Of a stretch of DNA of 64,000 nt, positions 28,544-37,186 are shown piece by piece. Numbering within the stretch: the stretch's first letter is position 1; every line of letters starts with the position of its first letter. The DNA lies in the NCBI RefSeq assembly GCF_000421845.1, contig NZ_ATXU01000003.1, positions 212,874 through 276,873 of the forward strand, in the 5' to 3' direction. The DNA is from Leucobacter chironomi DSM 19883. Its GTDB lineage: Bacteria; Actinomycetota; Actinomycetes; Actinomycetales; Microbacteriaceae. The notes under the pieces are model-generated. The model did not search any database. It saw nothing but the letters and a program-made list of their open reading frames with translations, and was not told the origin of the DNA. The position numbers and the translations under genes were made by a program.

Positions 28544-30064
28544 ATGACGGACTACAGCGCGGCAGCATGGGTACGACCCCAGCCGAGTCCCGCAAGCCTG
28601 CGCGGCGACGTCGGGCTCGCGATCCTGCTCGCGGTCGCAGCGCTCACCACCTCGCTGCTCTACCAGCGCACAGGCCTCATCTCCGAGCCCGCGGAGCCGT
28701 GGGTGTGGGCGCTCGGCCTCGGGCTCACGACGCTGCCGCTCGCCGTGCGGCGGCGCTACCCGGTGCCCGTCGCCGCAGCGGTGTCGATCGGCTTCTTCGT
28801 CTGCGGCCAGTTCGCCGTGCCCGAGATCCTCATCGTCAACATCTGCCTCTTCATCGCGCTGTACACGGTGGGCGCCTGGGAACCGCGGCGCGCGCTCTCC
28901 GTCTGGACGCGGATCGTGATCGGCGGCGCGCTCATCGCGTGGCTGGTGCTGTCACTCATCATCTCCTCTTCCGACACCGACGCATTCCCGGGGCTGTCGC
29001 GCTCCGGGCTGTTCTCCGCCTACGCCACCTTCGCGGTGATCCAGCTCATCACCAACCTCATGTACTTCGGCGGGGCCTTCTACTTCGGCGAGCGCTCGTG
29101 GCGAGCGGCCCGCACCCAGGCGCGACTCGAGGCGCAGGGCCGCGAGCTCGAGCTCGAGCGGCAGACGAGCGCCACACAGGCGGTGGCCCTCGACAGGCTC
29201 GGCATCGCCCGCGAGCTGCACGACGTGGTCGCGCACCACGTCTCGGTCATGGGCATCCAGGCCGCCGCGGCGCGGCGCAGCATCGAACGGGATCCCGCCC
29301 GCGCCGCTGCCGCGCTGGAAGTGGTCGAGCAGAGCGCCCACACCGCCGTCGAAGAGCTGCGGCGGCTCGTGCACACCCTGCGCACGCCCGAGGCCGAGGG
29401 GGCGTCGAGCACCGTCGGCATCGCCCAGCTCGCCACGCTCGTCGCGGAGTCGCAAAGCGCAGGCGTGCCCACCACGCTCATCGTGGCGGGCGAGCCGCGC
29501 CCGCTGCCGATGCTCGTCGACGTGGCCCTCTACCGCGTAGTGCAGGAGGCCCTCACCAATGTGCGCAAGCACGCGGGCCGCGGCGCCTCGGCCGAGGTGC
29601 GGCTGCGCTTCGAGCAGCAGGCGGTCGAGGTCGAGGTGAGCGACGATGGCGTGCGCCAGCGGGCCGGCGCACCGTCAGAGGGATCGGGGCTCGGATTGCG
29701 GGGGATGCGGGAGCGGATCGGCGCGGTCGGCGGCACCGTGCAGGCGGGCCGGCGCGAGCCCGGCGCCGGCTCGGAGGCCGGCGGCTTCCTGGTGCGGGCG
29801 GCGGTGCCGAATGTCGGCAGGAGTGCCGTCGGGAGCGCCGTCGGGAACGACTTCACGAGCGCCGAAGCTGCAGCGCAGCCCGTTCCGGAGACCGGATCAG
29901 GTGCCGGAACCGGAACAAGCGCCGGAGGTGCCGGAGGACGCACAGGCATCGACACCAGCACCAGCATCAGTGCCAGTGCCAGTGCCAGTGCCAGTGCCAG
30001 TGCCAGTGCCAGTGCCAGCACGGTGCCGACGCCGGTCGCCGAAGGATCGGAAGTGCGCTCGTGA
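28544..30064 (+). CDS. DesK/NarX-type sensor histidine kinase
   Basis: The 506-residue product has about six N-terminal membrane helices (residues 20-180), a short coiled linker, a HisKA_3 dimerisation domain with the phospho-acceptor His226 in IARELHDVVAHHVSVM, and a HATPase domain (VVQEALTNVRKHAG, GSGLGLRGMRERIGAVGG). Past the normal end is a low-complexity tail of some 85 residues with Ser-Ala repeats from a hexamer expansion. The TGA overlaps the GTG of the response regulator gene. It faces the NatAB-like operon. Confidence 0.92.
   Translation: MTDYSAAAWVRPQPSPASLRGDVGLAILLAVAALTTSLLYQRTGLISEPAEPWVWALGLGLTTLPLAVRRRYPVPVAAAVSIGFFVCGQFAVPEILIVNICLFIALYTVGAWEPRRALSVWTRIVIGGALIAWLVLSLIISSSDTDAFPGLSRSGLFSAYATFAVIQLITNLMYFGGAFYFGERSWRAARTQARLEAQGRELELERQTSATQAVALDRLGIARELHDVVAHHVSVMGIQAAAARRSIERDPARAAAALEVVEQSAHTAVEELRRLVHTLRTPEAEGASSTVGIAQLATLVAESQSAGVPTTLIVAGEPRPLPMLVDVALYRVVQEALTNVRKHAGRGASAEVRLRFEQQAVEVEVSDDGVRQRAGAPSEGSGLGLRGMRERIGAVGGTVQAGRREPGAGSEAGGFLVRAAVPNVGRSAVGSAVGNDFTSAEAAAQPVPETGSGAGTGTSAGGAGGRTGIDTSTSISASASASASASASASASTVPTPVAEGSEVRS
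29969..30016 (+). repeat. Hexamer repeat (AGTGCC)8 inside the kinase gene
   Basis: Eight perfect copies of AGTGCC encode alternating Ser-Ala in the kinase C-terminal tail. Because the unit is six bases, slippage changes tail length without a frameshift. Confidence 0.95.
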
Positions 30065-30822
30065 TCCGGGTTCTGCTCGTCGACGATCAGGCGCTGGTGC
30101 GCTCGGGCTTCCGCATCATCCTCGAGACGGAGCCCGATATCGAGGTGGTCGGCGAGGCCTCGAACGGGGTCGAGGCCATCGAGCTCGCGGCCGCCCTCTC
30201 CCCCGATGTGATCTGCATGGACGTCGAGATGCCCGAGCTGAACGGCATCGAGGCCGCACGGCGCATCCTCGGCAGCCCCAGCGCAGAGGGTCCGCCCGTG
30301 CTGATCCTCACCACCTTCGGGCACGACGCCTACCTCTTCGACGCGCTCGCGGCGGGCGTCAGCGGCTTCCTGCTCAAGACCTCGCGCGCGGAACAGCTCA
30401 TCGACGCCGTTCGCACGCTCGCGGCCGGCCAGGCACTGCTCGGCGCGGATGTGACGCGAGCCGTGATCGAGCGCATCTCAGGCGGGGCATCCGCCCCGTC
30501 CGTGTCCGCACCGAGCGCCGCCGGGCCGCTCACCACCCGCGCGGGTGCCCCTGACCCCGGGGCGACGCCCGACACCGCGGGCGAACCCGACGCCGCTGCC
30601 GCGCTCGACCGCGCCGGGCTCACCGAGCGCGAGCGCGAGGTGCTGGCGCTCATGGCCGAGGGTCGATCGAACGCCGAGATCGCGAGCGAGCTCTTCCTCG
30701 GCGAGGCGACCATCAAGACCCACGTCTCGAACGTGCTGCAGAAGCTCAGCGTGCGCGACCGCATTCAGGCCGTCGTCTGGGCGCACACGCAGGGCGTCGC
30801 ACAGACCCGGCGCCCCGCCTGA
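30061..30822 (+). CDS. NarL/LuxR-family response regulator
   Basis: The product has 253 residues. The receiver domain has acidic pair DD (residues 8-9), phospho-acceptor Asp54 in ICMDVEMPELNG, and the conserved Thr in LTTFGHDAY and Lys in FLLKTS. The C-terminal LuxR helix-turn-helix is LTEREREVLALMAEGRSNAE through ATIKTHVSNVLQKL. The linker between them (about residues 140-185) is long and rich in Ala, Pro and Ser. The GTG start overlaps the kinase stop. It likely controls the divergent NatAB-like exporter. Confidence 0.93.
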   Translation: MIRVLLVDDQALVRSGFRIILETEPDIEVVGEASNGVEAIELAAALSPDVICMDVEMPELNGIEAARRILGSPSAEGPPVLILTTFGHDAYLFDALAAGVSGFLLKTSRAEQLIDAVRTLAAGQALLGADVTRAVIERISGGASAPSVSAPSAAGPLTTRAGAPDPGATPDTAGEPDAAAALDRAGLTEREREVLALMAEGRSNAEIASELFLGEATIKTHVSNVLQKLSVRDRIQAVVWAHTQGVAQTRRPA

Positions 30823-30871
30823 CCCTCCCGCGTCCGCGGGCGCGGAAGGTCCCGGAGCGATGCCCCGGCAC

Positions 30872-31222
30872 TCAGGGGCGCTGCGCCCCCGGCAGGCACT
30901 CCCGCACTTCGACCCAGGTGTCGAGCTCGCCCGCGAGCTGGGCGGCGAGCTCCTCGGCGCGGGCCCGATCCGCCACCCGCACCACCCACAGGCGCCGCAG
31001 CGGCTTGCCCGCCTCGTTGTACCAGCCGTCGCGATGTTCGCCGCCCGGGCCGATCACCGCGGCCCGGGTGTCGCTGTCGAGGGTCTCGGTCCACTCGAGT
31101 TCGGATCGGGTGAGCAACTCGTCCTCGAAGCGCGCGAGGAATCCGACGACCTCCTCGATCCACTCCGGGGTGCGCTGCAGCAACTCGGACTCGCGGCGGT
31201 GCAGCAGAAGCATGAAACGCAT
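30872..31222 (-). CDS. YciI-like (DGPF-type) small protein
   Basis: The product has 116 residues, starting MRFMLLLHRRESEL, the usual opening strand of YciI/DGPF-domain proteins, and ending with EVRECLPG. These are small ferredoxin-like proteins of unclear biochemical role, often found next to regulators. A helical middle region and a strand RLWVVRVADRARAEELAA fit the fold. It is on the same strand as the TetR gene, about 100 bases downstream of it. Confidence 0.7.
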   Translation of the reverse strand: MRFMLLLHRRESELLQRTPEWIEEVVGFLARFEDELLTRSELEWTETLDSDTRAAVIGPGGEHRDGWYNEAGKPLRRLWVVRVADRARAEELAAQLAGELDTWVEVRECLPGAQRP

Positions 31223-31324
31223 GGTGCCCTCCTCGCCCGGCGATCGCGCGGCGGATCGGCCGCCTCGCGTCCCGGTACAGCCATCGTGACACAGGCCGCA
31301 CGCGATCGAAACCGGCGGATCCGC

Positions 31325-31960
31325 TCAGTGCCGCGCGGGGGTCTCCCGATCGCGGGTCTCGCGCACCCGCGCCTCGATGCCGGCGATGAGGAGGTCGATG
31401 CCGCGGTCGAACACTCGTCGGTTGCGCTCGCTGCCCGAGGGGTGCTCCCGGATCAGCCGTGCGAGGATGCCGCCTGCGCGTTCGGGATCGAGGATCTCGT
31501 CAGGCGAGAGCGCGTCGAGCGTCACCCCGAAGGTGAACGCGTCGATCACCTCGATGGTGGTGAGGATCTCATCGTCGGGCAGCCCTGCTTCGACGAGCGC
31601 CTCGGTGAGCACGCGGTAGACGCTGAGCACGTCCGGCTCGTCGATGACGACGGTGAGCATGAGCTGCAGGACCCGCGGATGGTCGGCGTACATGCGCCAG
31701 GTGAGTTCGATCTCCTGGCGGATCTTCCGGCGCCAGTCGCTCGCATCGGGGAGCGGCCTGATGTACTGCGCGACGAGCACCTGGCGCATGGCCTGGATCA
31801 CGCCCTCGCGCCCGGCGACGTGGTGGTAGAGGGAGGAGACGCTCACGCCGAGGCGGCGCGCGAGCGGCACGAGCTGCAGTTCCTGGCCGTCCTCGACCAG
31901 ATCGATGGCGGCGCGACCGATGATCTCGCGGCTCAGTCGCGCGGTACGGGGTCTCGCCAC
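31325..31960 (-). CDS. TetR-family regulator
   Basis: The product has 211 residues with an N-terminal TetR helix-turn-helix (LSREIIGRAAIDLVEDG, then LARRLGVSVSSLYHHVAGRE). The C-terminal domain resembles the classic TetR_C type, so it probably binds a drug-like ligand. It is divergent from an MFS exporter gene, and a 19-bp perfect palindrome lies between them. The simplest reading is that it represses the exporter and itself. Confidence 0.9.
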   Translation of the reverse strand: MARPRTARLSREIIGRAAIDLVEDGQELQLVPLARRLGVSVSSLYHHVAGREGVIQAMRQVLVAQYIRPLPDASDWRRKIRQEIELTWRMYADHPRVLQLMLTVVIDEPDVLSVYRVLTEALVEAGLPDDEILTTIEVIDAFTFGVTLDALSPDEILDPERAGGILARLIREHPSGSERNRRVFDRGIDLLIAGIEARVRETRDRETPARH

Positions 31961-31983
31961 GGAGCCTCCTTTCGCATTCCTGC

Positions 31984-32012
31984 TTGACAGATCCTCCCAC
32001 AGGAGCCAGCAT
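31984..32012 (+). promoter_or_regulatory. Possible promoter of the MFS gene
   Basis: TTGACA at 31984-31989 is a perfect -35 element. With a 17-base spacer the -10 would be CAGCAT, which is a poor match. The TetR-type palindrome begins 10 bases further on, where it would block transcript initiation. Confidence 0.45.
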
Positions 32013-32021
32013 GTTCACGTT

Positions 32022-32040
32022 AACCGAAATCATTTCGGTT
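32022..32040. promoter_or_regulatory. TetR-type operator palindrome
   Basis: AACCGAAAT-C-ATTTCGGTT is a perfect 19-bp palindrome between the divergent TetR and MFS genes. Its A+T-rich character stands out from its surroundings, and its position just after a TTGACA promoter element fits a repressor site. Confidence 0.75.
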
Positions 32041-32071
32041 TTCCCGCCAGAGCCGCCGGAGAAGAGAGCCC

Positions 32072-33310
32072 GTGAATACGCACACCGCCACCCCCATCGC
32101 CGACCCCCGCTTTCCGTTGACGCTGCGCAACGGCAGCGCGACCTTCCTCATCGCGCTCGCCAGCCTGATGATGGCGAACCTCGCACCCTTCATCATGACC
32201 GCGCTCGGCGCGCTCGGATTCGACATCATCGAGAGCGGCAACGTGCTCACCTGGGCCCTGCTGGCCTCCGCAGTCGTCGGCCTCGCCACCGCCCGCCTCG
32301 CCTCCGGGCGCGCCCGCCGCCCCCTGGCCATGGCCGGTCTCGCCCTCGCAGTGGTCGCCTTCACCGCCGCGGCCCTCGTGCCCTCGCCCGCGATCACCGT
32401 GACGGGCCTCATCGTCGGCGGCGCCGGCGTCGGCGCCGCGATCTCCACCTCGGGCGCCGCGATCGCGGCCCTCCGGAACCCCAACCGCGTGGCGGCCACC
32501 AGCGGCCTCGTCAACCGCGTGCTCATCACGATCGTGCTGGCCGCGATCCCGATCCTCGGCATCACGCAGGGCAGCGTCTTCGGCGCCCTCGCCCTCATCT
32601 CGCTCGTCGGCCTGGCCCTCGCCGCCTGGCTGCCCGACTCCCCCGAGCACGCCGAACCGGCCGACGTGACCACCAGCCTGCAGATCGCCGAGCCGCGGCG
32701 CATCACCGTCGCCGGCATCGTGATCCTGCTGGTCTTCCCCCTCTGGGGCACGAGCGAGGACGCGATCTGGACCATGGCGCCCGCGCTCGGCGCGGCGGTC
32801 GGCCTCGGCGAGCAGCCGCTCGGATTCGCCCTGAGCCTCGCCGCGGCCGGCGGCATCGTCGGCATGCTGATCGTCACCGTGCTCGGCAACCGCATCGGCC
32901 GGGCGGTGCCGCTCGCCATCGCACTCGCCATCGGCGGCGCCCTCAAGATCTGGATCGGCTTCGCCGCCGACCCCGCCCTGCTCGCCGCGCTCATCATCGC
33001 CGTGAACACGGTCTACGCCTTCGCGTTCACGCTCTACGTCGCGACGGCCGCAGGACTCGACGCCCGCGGCCGCTGGTCCGGGCCGCTGCTGGGCGCCTAC
33101 CTCGTCGGTTCGAGCTTCGCCCCGCTCATCGGCGGCGCGTTCATCGAGTGGTTCGGTGTTCCCGTCTTCACCCTCATCACCGGCCTCATCAGCTTCGCCG
33201 TGATCATCCCGACGGTCGTCATCGCGCGGATCTCGGTCGGCGCGGAGCGCGCACTCGCGCGATCCGCCGCAGCCGAATCCCCCGCACCGGCCGTCCAGGC
33301 CGAGGCCTGA
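32072..33310 (+). CDS. MFS transporter
   Basis: This encodes 412 residues with 12 predicted helices. The start is GTG 32072, with GGAGAAGAG upstream. Helix 1 holds MMANLAPFIMTALG, and the loop after helix 2 has ARLASGRARRPLAMAG, a reduced version of motif A. It resembles drug- or sugar-efflux MFS proteins of actinobacteria. Control by the divergent TetR regulator is suggested by the palindrome in front of it. Confidence 0.88.
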   Translation: MNTHTATPIADPRFPLTLRNGSATFLIALASLMMANLAPFIMTALGALGFDIIESGNVLTWALLASAVVGLATARLASGRARRPLAMAGLALAVVAFTAAALVPSPAITVTGLIVGGAGVGAAISTSGAAIAALRNPNRVAATSGLVNRVLITIVLAAIPILGITQGSVFGALALISLVGLALAAWLPDSPEHAEPADVTTSLQIAEPRRITVAGIVILLVFPLWGTSEDAIWTMAPALGAAVGLGEQPLGFALSLAAAGGIVGMLIVTVLGNRIGRAVPLAIALAIGGALKIWIGFAADPALLAALIIAVNTVYAFAFTLYVATAAGLDARGRWSGPLLGAYLVGSSFAPLIGGAFIEWFGVPVFTLITGLISFAVIIPTVVIARISVGAERALARSAAAESPAPAVQAEA

Positions 33311-33373
33311 GCCCGCAGTGCCCAGCGGCTACGATCGACAGCATCCCCCCTCCACCCACGAAAGCGAGCACCC

Positions 33374-35014
33374 TTGACTGCCACCACCACGATCTACCGC
33401 AACGCGTCGGTCTTCACCGGCGACGCCTCCGTCGCTCCCCGTGAGAGCTTCGCGGTGCGCGAGGGCCGGATCCTCGCGGCAGGCGACCTCGACGCGGTGC
33501 GCCTGGCCGCCGGAGCCGCCGAGGAGGTCGACCTGGGCGGCGCGCTCGTGACGCCCGGGGTGATCGAGGGCCACTCCCACATGCTCATGCTGGGCGAGTC
33601 GCTGACGAAGGTGCAGTTGCGCGACGCGAAGACGGTCGCCGAGGTGCAGGAGCGTCTCACCGCCGCCCGGGCCGCCAGCCCCGACGCACCGCGCGTGCTG
33701 GGCACCAGCTGGCTGTTCGACATCTTCGAGGAGGGCGAGCGCCCCACCGCCGCCGTGCTCGACGCCGCGGTGCCCGATGTGCCGGTGATTCTCGACGCGA
33801 ACGACCTGCACTCGGTCTGGGCCAACACCGCCGCCCTGGAGGCGATGGGCATCACCCGCGAGACCCCCGACCCGGTGGGCGGCGAGATCGTGCGCGACGA
33901 GAACGGCGACGCGACCGGCTTCCTCATCGAGACGGCGGCGGTGCAGTACGCGTGGGGCTACCTCGACGAGGTCACCACCGATGCGGATCGCGATCGCTTC
34001 CTCGCCGCCGCCTTCGCCGCGTACCTCGAGACGGGTGTCACCGGAGCCACCGAGATGTCGTTCGGCCACGCCGACCTCGCGACCTACCGCCGCCTGCTCG
34101 ACCGCGACGGCCGCCTGCCCTTCCCCGTGAACGCGCACTGGATGCTGACCGCGACCGGCGACCTCGCGTCCGACCTCGCGCAGATCGACGAGGTCGCCCG
34201 CATCCGCGACGAGGTCGCCGCGCAGTACGGCGACGAGTGGCTGCGCATCGCGGGCGTCAAGTTCATCCTCGACGGCGTGATCGACGCCTGCACCGCGGCG
34301 ATGCGCGCGCCCTACGCGAACGGCGAGCTGCCGGGGCCGATCTGGGAGCGCGAGTTCGCGCTGCCGACCGCGGTCGCGGCCGACGCCGCGGGCCTGCAGC
34401 TCGCGCTGCACGCGATCGGCGACGAGGCGAGCACGATCGCGCTCGACATGGTGCAGGAGTGCATCCGGGTGAACGGCCCGCGCGCGGATCGCCGCCCGCG
34501 CGTCGAGCACCTCGAGTCGGTGGCCGACGACACCATCGCCCGCATGGCGGCCCTCGGCGTGACCGCGTCGATGCAGCCGGTGCACTGCGACCCCGCCGTG
34601 CTCGACAACTGGCAGGCCGTGCTCGGCGACGAGCGCGCGCACACGGGCTTCCCGTGGCACAAGTTCCGCGATGCGGGCGTGCTGCTCGCGCTCGGCACCG
34701 ACGCGCCCACCGCTCCCCACGAGGCGCCGAACAACCTCTTCATCGCGCTCACCGCGAAGTCGGCGCTGGATCGCAGCCGCGAGGCCTATCAGCCGCAGCG
34801 CGTGTTCACCCCTGCCGACGCCCTCGAAGCGCTCACGCTCGGCACGGCGACCGCGACGCGCCGGGAGGGCGAGGCGGGACGCATCGCAGCCGGCTACCGC
34901 GCGACCGTGGTGGTGTGGTCGGCGAACGCGCTGGCCGACGCCCCCGAAGCGCTGCTCGATACCGAAGCCGCGCTCACCATGGTCGACGGCGAGGTCGTGC
35001 ACCGCAAGGCGTAA
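33374..35014 (+). CDS. Amidohydrolase (YtcJ/NfdA-like)
   Basis: The product is a 546-residue metal-dependent hydrolase of the amidohydrolase-3 family. The first metal motif appears as GVIEGHSHM, later histidines are in LQLALHAIGDE and PRVEHLE, and the metal Asp is in LALGTDAPT. The family includes N-substituted formamide deformylase and exoenzyme regulatory proteins. The substrate is unknown. The start appears to be TTG 33374. The long palindrome at 35.05 kb begins 19 bases after the stop. Confidence 0.88.
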   Translation: MTATTTIYRNASVFTGDASVAPRESFAVREGRILAAGDLDAVRLAAGAAEEVDLGGALVTPGVIEGHSHMLMLGESLTKVQLRDAKTVAEVQERLTAARAASPDAPRVLGTSWLFDIFEEGERPTAAVLDAAVPDVPVILDANDLHSVWANTAALEAMGITRETPDPVGGEIVRDENGDATGFLIETAAVQYAWGYLDEVTTDADRDRFLAAAFAAYLETGVTGATEMSFGHADLATYRRLLDRDGRLPFPVNAHWMLTATGDLASDLAQIDEVARIRDEVAAQYGDEWLRIAGVKFILDGVIDACTAAMRAPYANGELPGPIWEREFALPTAVAADAAGLQLALHAIGDEASTIALDMVQECIRVNGPRADRRPRVEHLESVADDTIARMAALGVTASMQPVHCDPAVLDNWQAVLGDERAHTGFPWHKFRDAGVLLALGTDAPTAPHEAPNNLFIALTAKSALDRSREAYQPQRVFTPADALEALTLGTATATRREGEAGRIAAGYRATVVVWSANALADAPEALLDTEAALTMVDGEVVHRKA

Positions 35015-35033
35015 CCCTACGCCTCGCCTTCGG

Positions 35034-35097
35034 TATGGGATCTGCCGTTCCGATGCCCGATCCGGCCCGGATCGGCATCGGAACGGCAGATCCCATA
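35034..35097. repeat. Long palindrome, copy 2 of a shared-arm family
   Basis: The arms begin TATGGGATCTGCCG and end CGGCAGATCCCATA, and pair perfectly for 23-24 bases. Pairing then continues through CGATCC/GGATCG with one bulged C around GGCCC. It lies between two same-strand genes. It shares its outer 14 bases with the 26.3-kb palindrome, while the inner arms differ. Confidence 0.85.
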
Positions 35098-35166
35098 TCT
35101 ATCGCCGCCGCCCCACGGCGCACACCCGCCCTGGTGCCGCTCAGCCCGGCCCACCAGAATGAGTGC

Positions 35167-36033
35167 ATGACCGAAGCACACGGGTACACCGAGTTCAGCT
35201 ACACCGACGCGCACGGCATCGAGATCGCCGCGTACGAGTGGGCCGCGGACGAACCCATCGGCGCGGTGCAGATCGCGCACGGCGTCGGCGAGCACGCCAA
35301 GCGCTACGACGCGTTCGCCCGCGCCCTCACCGGAGCAGGCTTCACCGTCTACGCCGACGACCACCGCGGGCACGGCGAGACCGGGCGCCGGCAGCACGAG
35401 GGCGACCTGTCGAAGCTCGGCCGCCTCGGACCCGGCGGCCTGCGCGCGGCGGAGGCCGCGATCCTGCAGCTCACCGGGATCATCCGCGAACGGCACCCGG
35501 GCCTGCCGCTCGTGATGTTCGCCCACTCCTGGGGATCGCTGATGGCGCAGCGCATTCTGAACGAGCACCCGCGGGCCTGGGACGCTCTGGTGCTCTCCGG
35601 CTCGGCGTTCCGCACCTTCAAGCACATGGAGAGCGGCGATCTCAACGCGAAGTGGAAGACCGAGGGCGCCAACGGCTTCGAGTGGCTGAGCCGCGACGCC
35701 GAGACCGCGCAGACCTTCATCGCCGACGAACTCTGCTTCGGCGCCGACATCGCGCGACTCTTCGGCGTGGCCGACTCGCTGCGTCTGTTCGGCAAGCCGG
35801 GGCCCGGGATCCCGGGCGACCTGCCGATCCTCATCGTGTCGGGGGCCGAGGACCCCCTCACCCGAGGCGACGGCCTGCGCCAGCTCGCGGACGCCTACCG
35901 CAGGCGGGGCGTGCGCGACGTCACCGTGAAGATCTACCCCGATGCACGGCACGAGACGCTCAACGAGACCAACCGTGACGAGGTCTACTCGGATCTCATC
36001 ACCTGGGTGGTGGACCGCGTCGCAGCGGAGTAG
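35167..36033 (+). CDS. Alpha/beta hydrolase, monoacylglycerol-lipase-like
   Basis: The 288-residue product is a single-domain serine hydrolase of the Hydrolase_4 type. The oxyanion/HG motif is IAHGVGEHAKRY, followed by DDHRGHGETG, the nucleophile elbow AHSWGS, the acid in VSGAEDPLT and His in PDARHETLNE. These match bacterial monoacylglycerol lipases and lysophospholipases. No signal peptide is present, so it should be cytoplasmic. The elbow has Ala-His-Ser instead of Gly-His-Ser, a tolerated variant. Confidence 0.88.
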   Translation: MTEAHGYTEFSYTDAHGIEIAAYEWAADEPIGAVQIAHGVGEHAKRYDAFARALTGAGFTVYADDHRGHGETGRRQHEGDLSKLGRLGPGGLRAAEAAILQLTGIIRERHPGLPLVMFAHSWGSLMAQRILNEHPRAWDALVLSGSAFRTFKHMESGDLNAKWKTEGANGFEWLSRDAETAQTFIADELCFGADIARLFGVADSLRLFGKPGPGIPGDLPILIVSGAEDPLTRGDGLRQLADAYRRRGVRDVTVKIYPDARHETLNETNRDEVYSDLITWVVDRVAAE

Positions 36034-36068
36034 TGCGGCGCGCACGACTGTGGGCGTACGCTGAGACC

Positions 36069-37124
36069 ATGAGCATGCACGGTGAGTACAAAGTTCCCGG
36101 CGGCAAGCTGGTGGTCGTCGACTTCGACGTGGTCGGAGGGCGCATCAGCGGCTTCAAGCTCTCGGGGGATTTCTTTCTCGAACCCGACGACGCGCTCGAA
36201 TGCATCAACGGCGCCGTCGAAGGGCTGAACCCGTCGAGCACGATCGAGGAGTTCGCCGAGGCGATCCGCGCCGCGTTGCCCACCGAAGTGCATCTGCTCG
36301 GATTCACGCCCGGATCCGTGGGCGTGGCGATCCGGCGCGCCATCACCGGGGCCGCGCACTGGCGCGACTACGACTGGCAGATCCTGCACGAGCCGCCCGT
36401 GGCCCCCGTGCTGAACGCGGCGCTCGACGAGGTGCTCACGGCCGCTGTCGGCGAGGGGCTGCGCGGCCCCACGCTGCGCATCTGGGAGTGGAACGCGCCC
36501 GCCGTCTTCATCGGCAGCTTCCAGTCGGTGAAGAACGAGGTCGACGAGGAGCAGGCCGCCGCGCACGGCGCCCAGATCGTGCGCCGCATCTCGGGCGGCG
36601 GCGCAATGTACATGGCCCCCGAGGCGTGCATCACCTACGCGCTGTACGTGCCGGGCGAGTTGGTGCGCGGCATGAGCTTCGCCGACTCCTACGCCTACCT
36701 CGACGAGTGGGTGCTGGAGGCGCTGCAGGCGCTCGGCATCGACGCGCACTACAAGCCCCTCAACGACATCACGAGCCCCCAGGGCAAGATCGGCGGGGCG
36801 GCCCAGAAGCGGTTGGGGTCCGGTGCGGTGCTGCACCACGTCACGATGGCCTACGACATGGACCCGGCGGTGATGACGCAGGTGCTGCGGATCGGGCGCG
36901 AGAAGCTCTCCGACAAAGGCACCACGAGCGCGCAGAAGCGGGTGGATCCGCTGCGCAGTCAGACCGGGCTGAGCCGCGAGGAGATCATCGAGAAGATGGT
37001 CGAGGTGTTCAAGCAGCGGCACGGCGGCAGCGACGGCGAGGTCACCGAGGGCGAGTGGGACGCGGCGGAGCGGCTGGTCGAGCAGAAGTTTCTCACGGAG
37101 GGGTGGATCCGGCGCGTGCCCTGA
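36069..37124 (+). CDS. lplA: Lipoate-protein ligase family protein
   Basis: The product has 351 residues. Residues about 80-270 form the lipoate ligase catalytic domain: RRISGGGAMYM and GKIGGAAQKR, the latter with the catalytic Lys. The first 75 residues (YKVPGGKLVVVDFDVVGGRI) resemble the small accessory domain that in E. coli LplA lies at the C-terminus. The domain order is therefore reversed. It would attach lipoate, or transfer octanoyl groups, to E2 and GcvH proteins. The start ATG 36069 lacks a clear ribosome site. ATG 36075 is an alternative. Confidence 0.8.
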   Translation: MSMHGEYKVPGGKLVVVDFDVVGGRISGFKLSGDFFLEPDDALECINGAVEGLNPSSTIEEFAEAIRAALPTEVHLLGFTPGSVGVAIRRAITGAAHWRDYDWQILHEPPVAPVLNAALDEVLTAAVGEGLRGPTLRIWEWNAPAVFIGSFQSVKNEVDEEQAAAHGAQIVRRISGGGAMYMAPEACITYALYVPGELVRGMSFADSYAYLDEWVLEALQALGIDAHYKPLNDITSPQGKIGGAAQKRLGSGAVLHHVTMAYDMDPAVMTQVLRIGREKLSDKGTTSAQKRVDPLRSQTGLSREEIIEKMVEVFKQRHGGSDGEVTEGEWDAAERLVEQKFLTEGWIRRVP

Positions 37125-37186
37125 GGTCGGCGGCGTCGCCCGCTCGGCACCGCATCGGGCCGGCTCCGACGGGCACCGGGCGGGCG

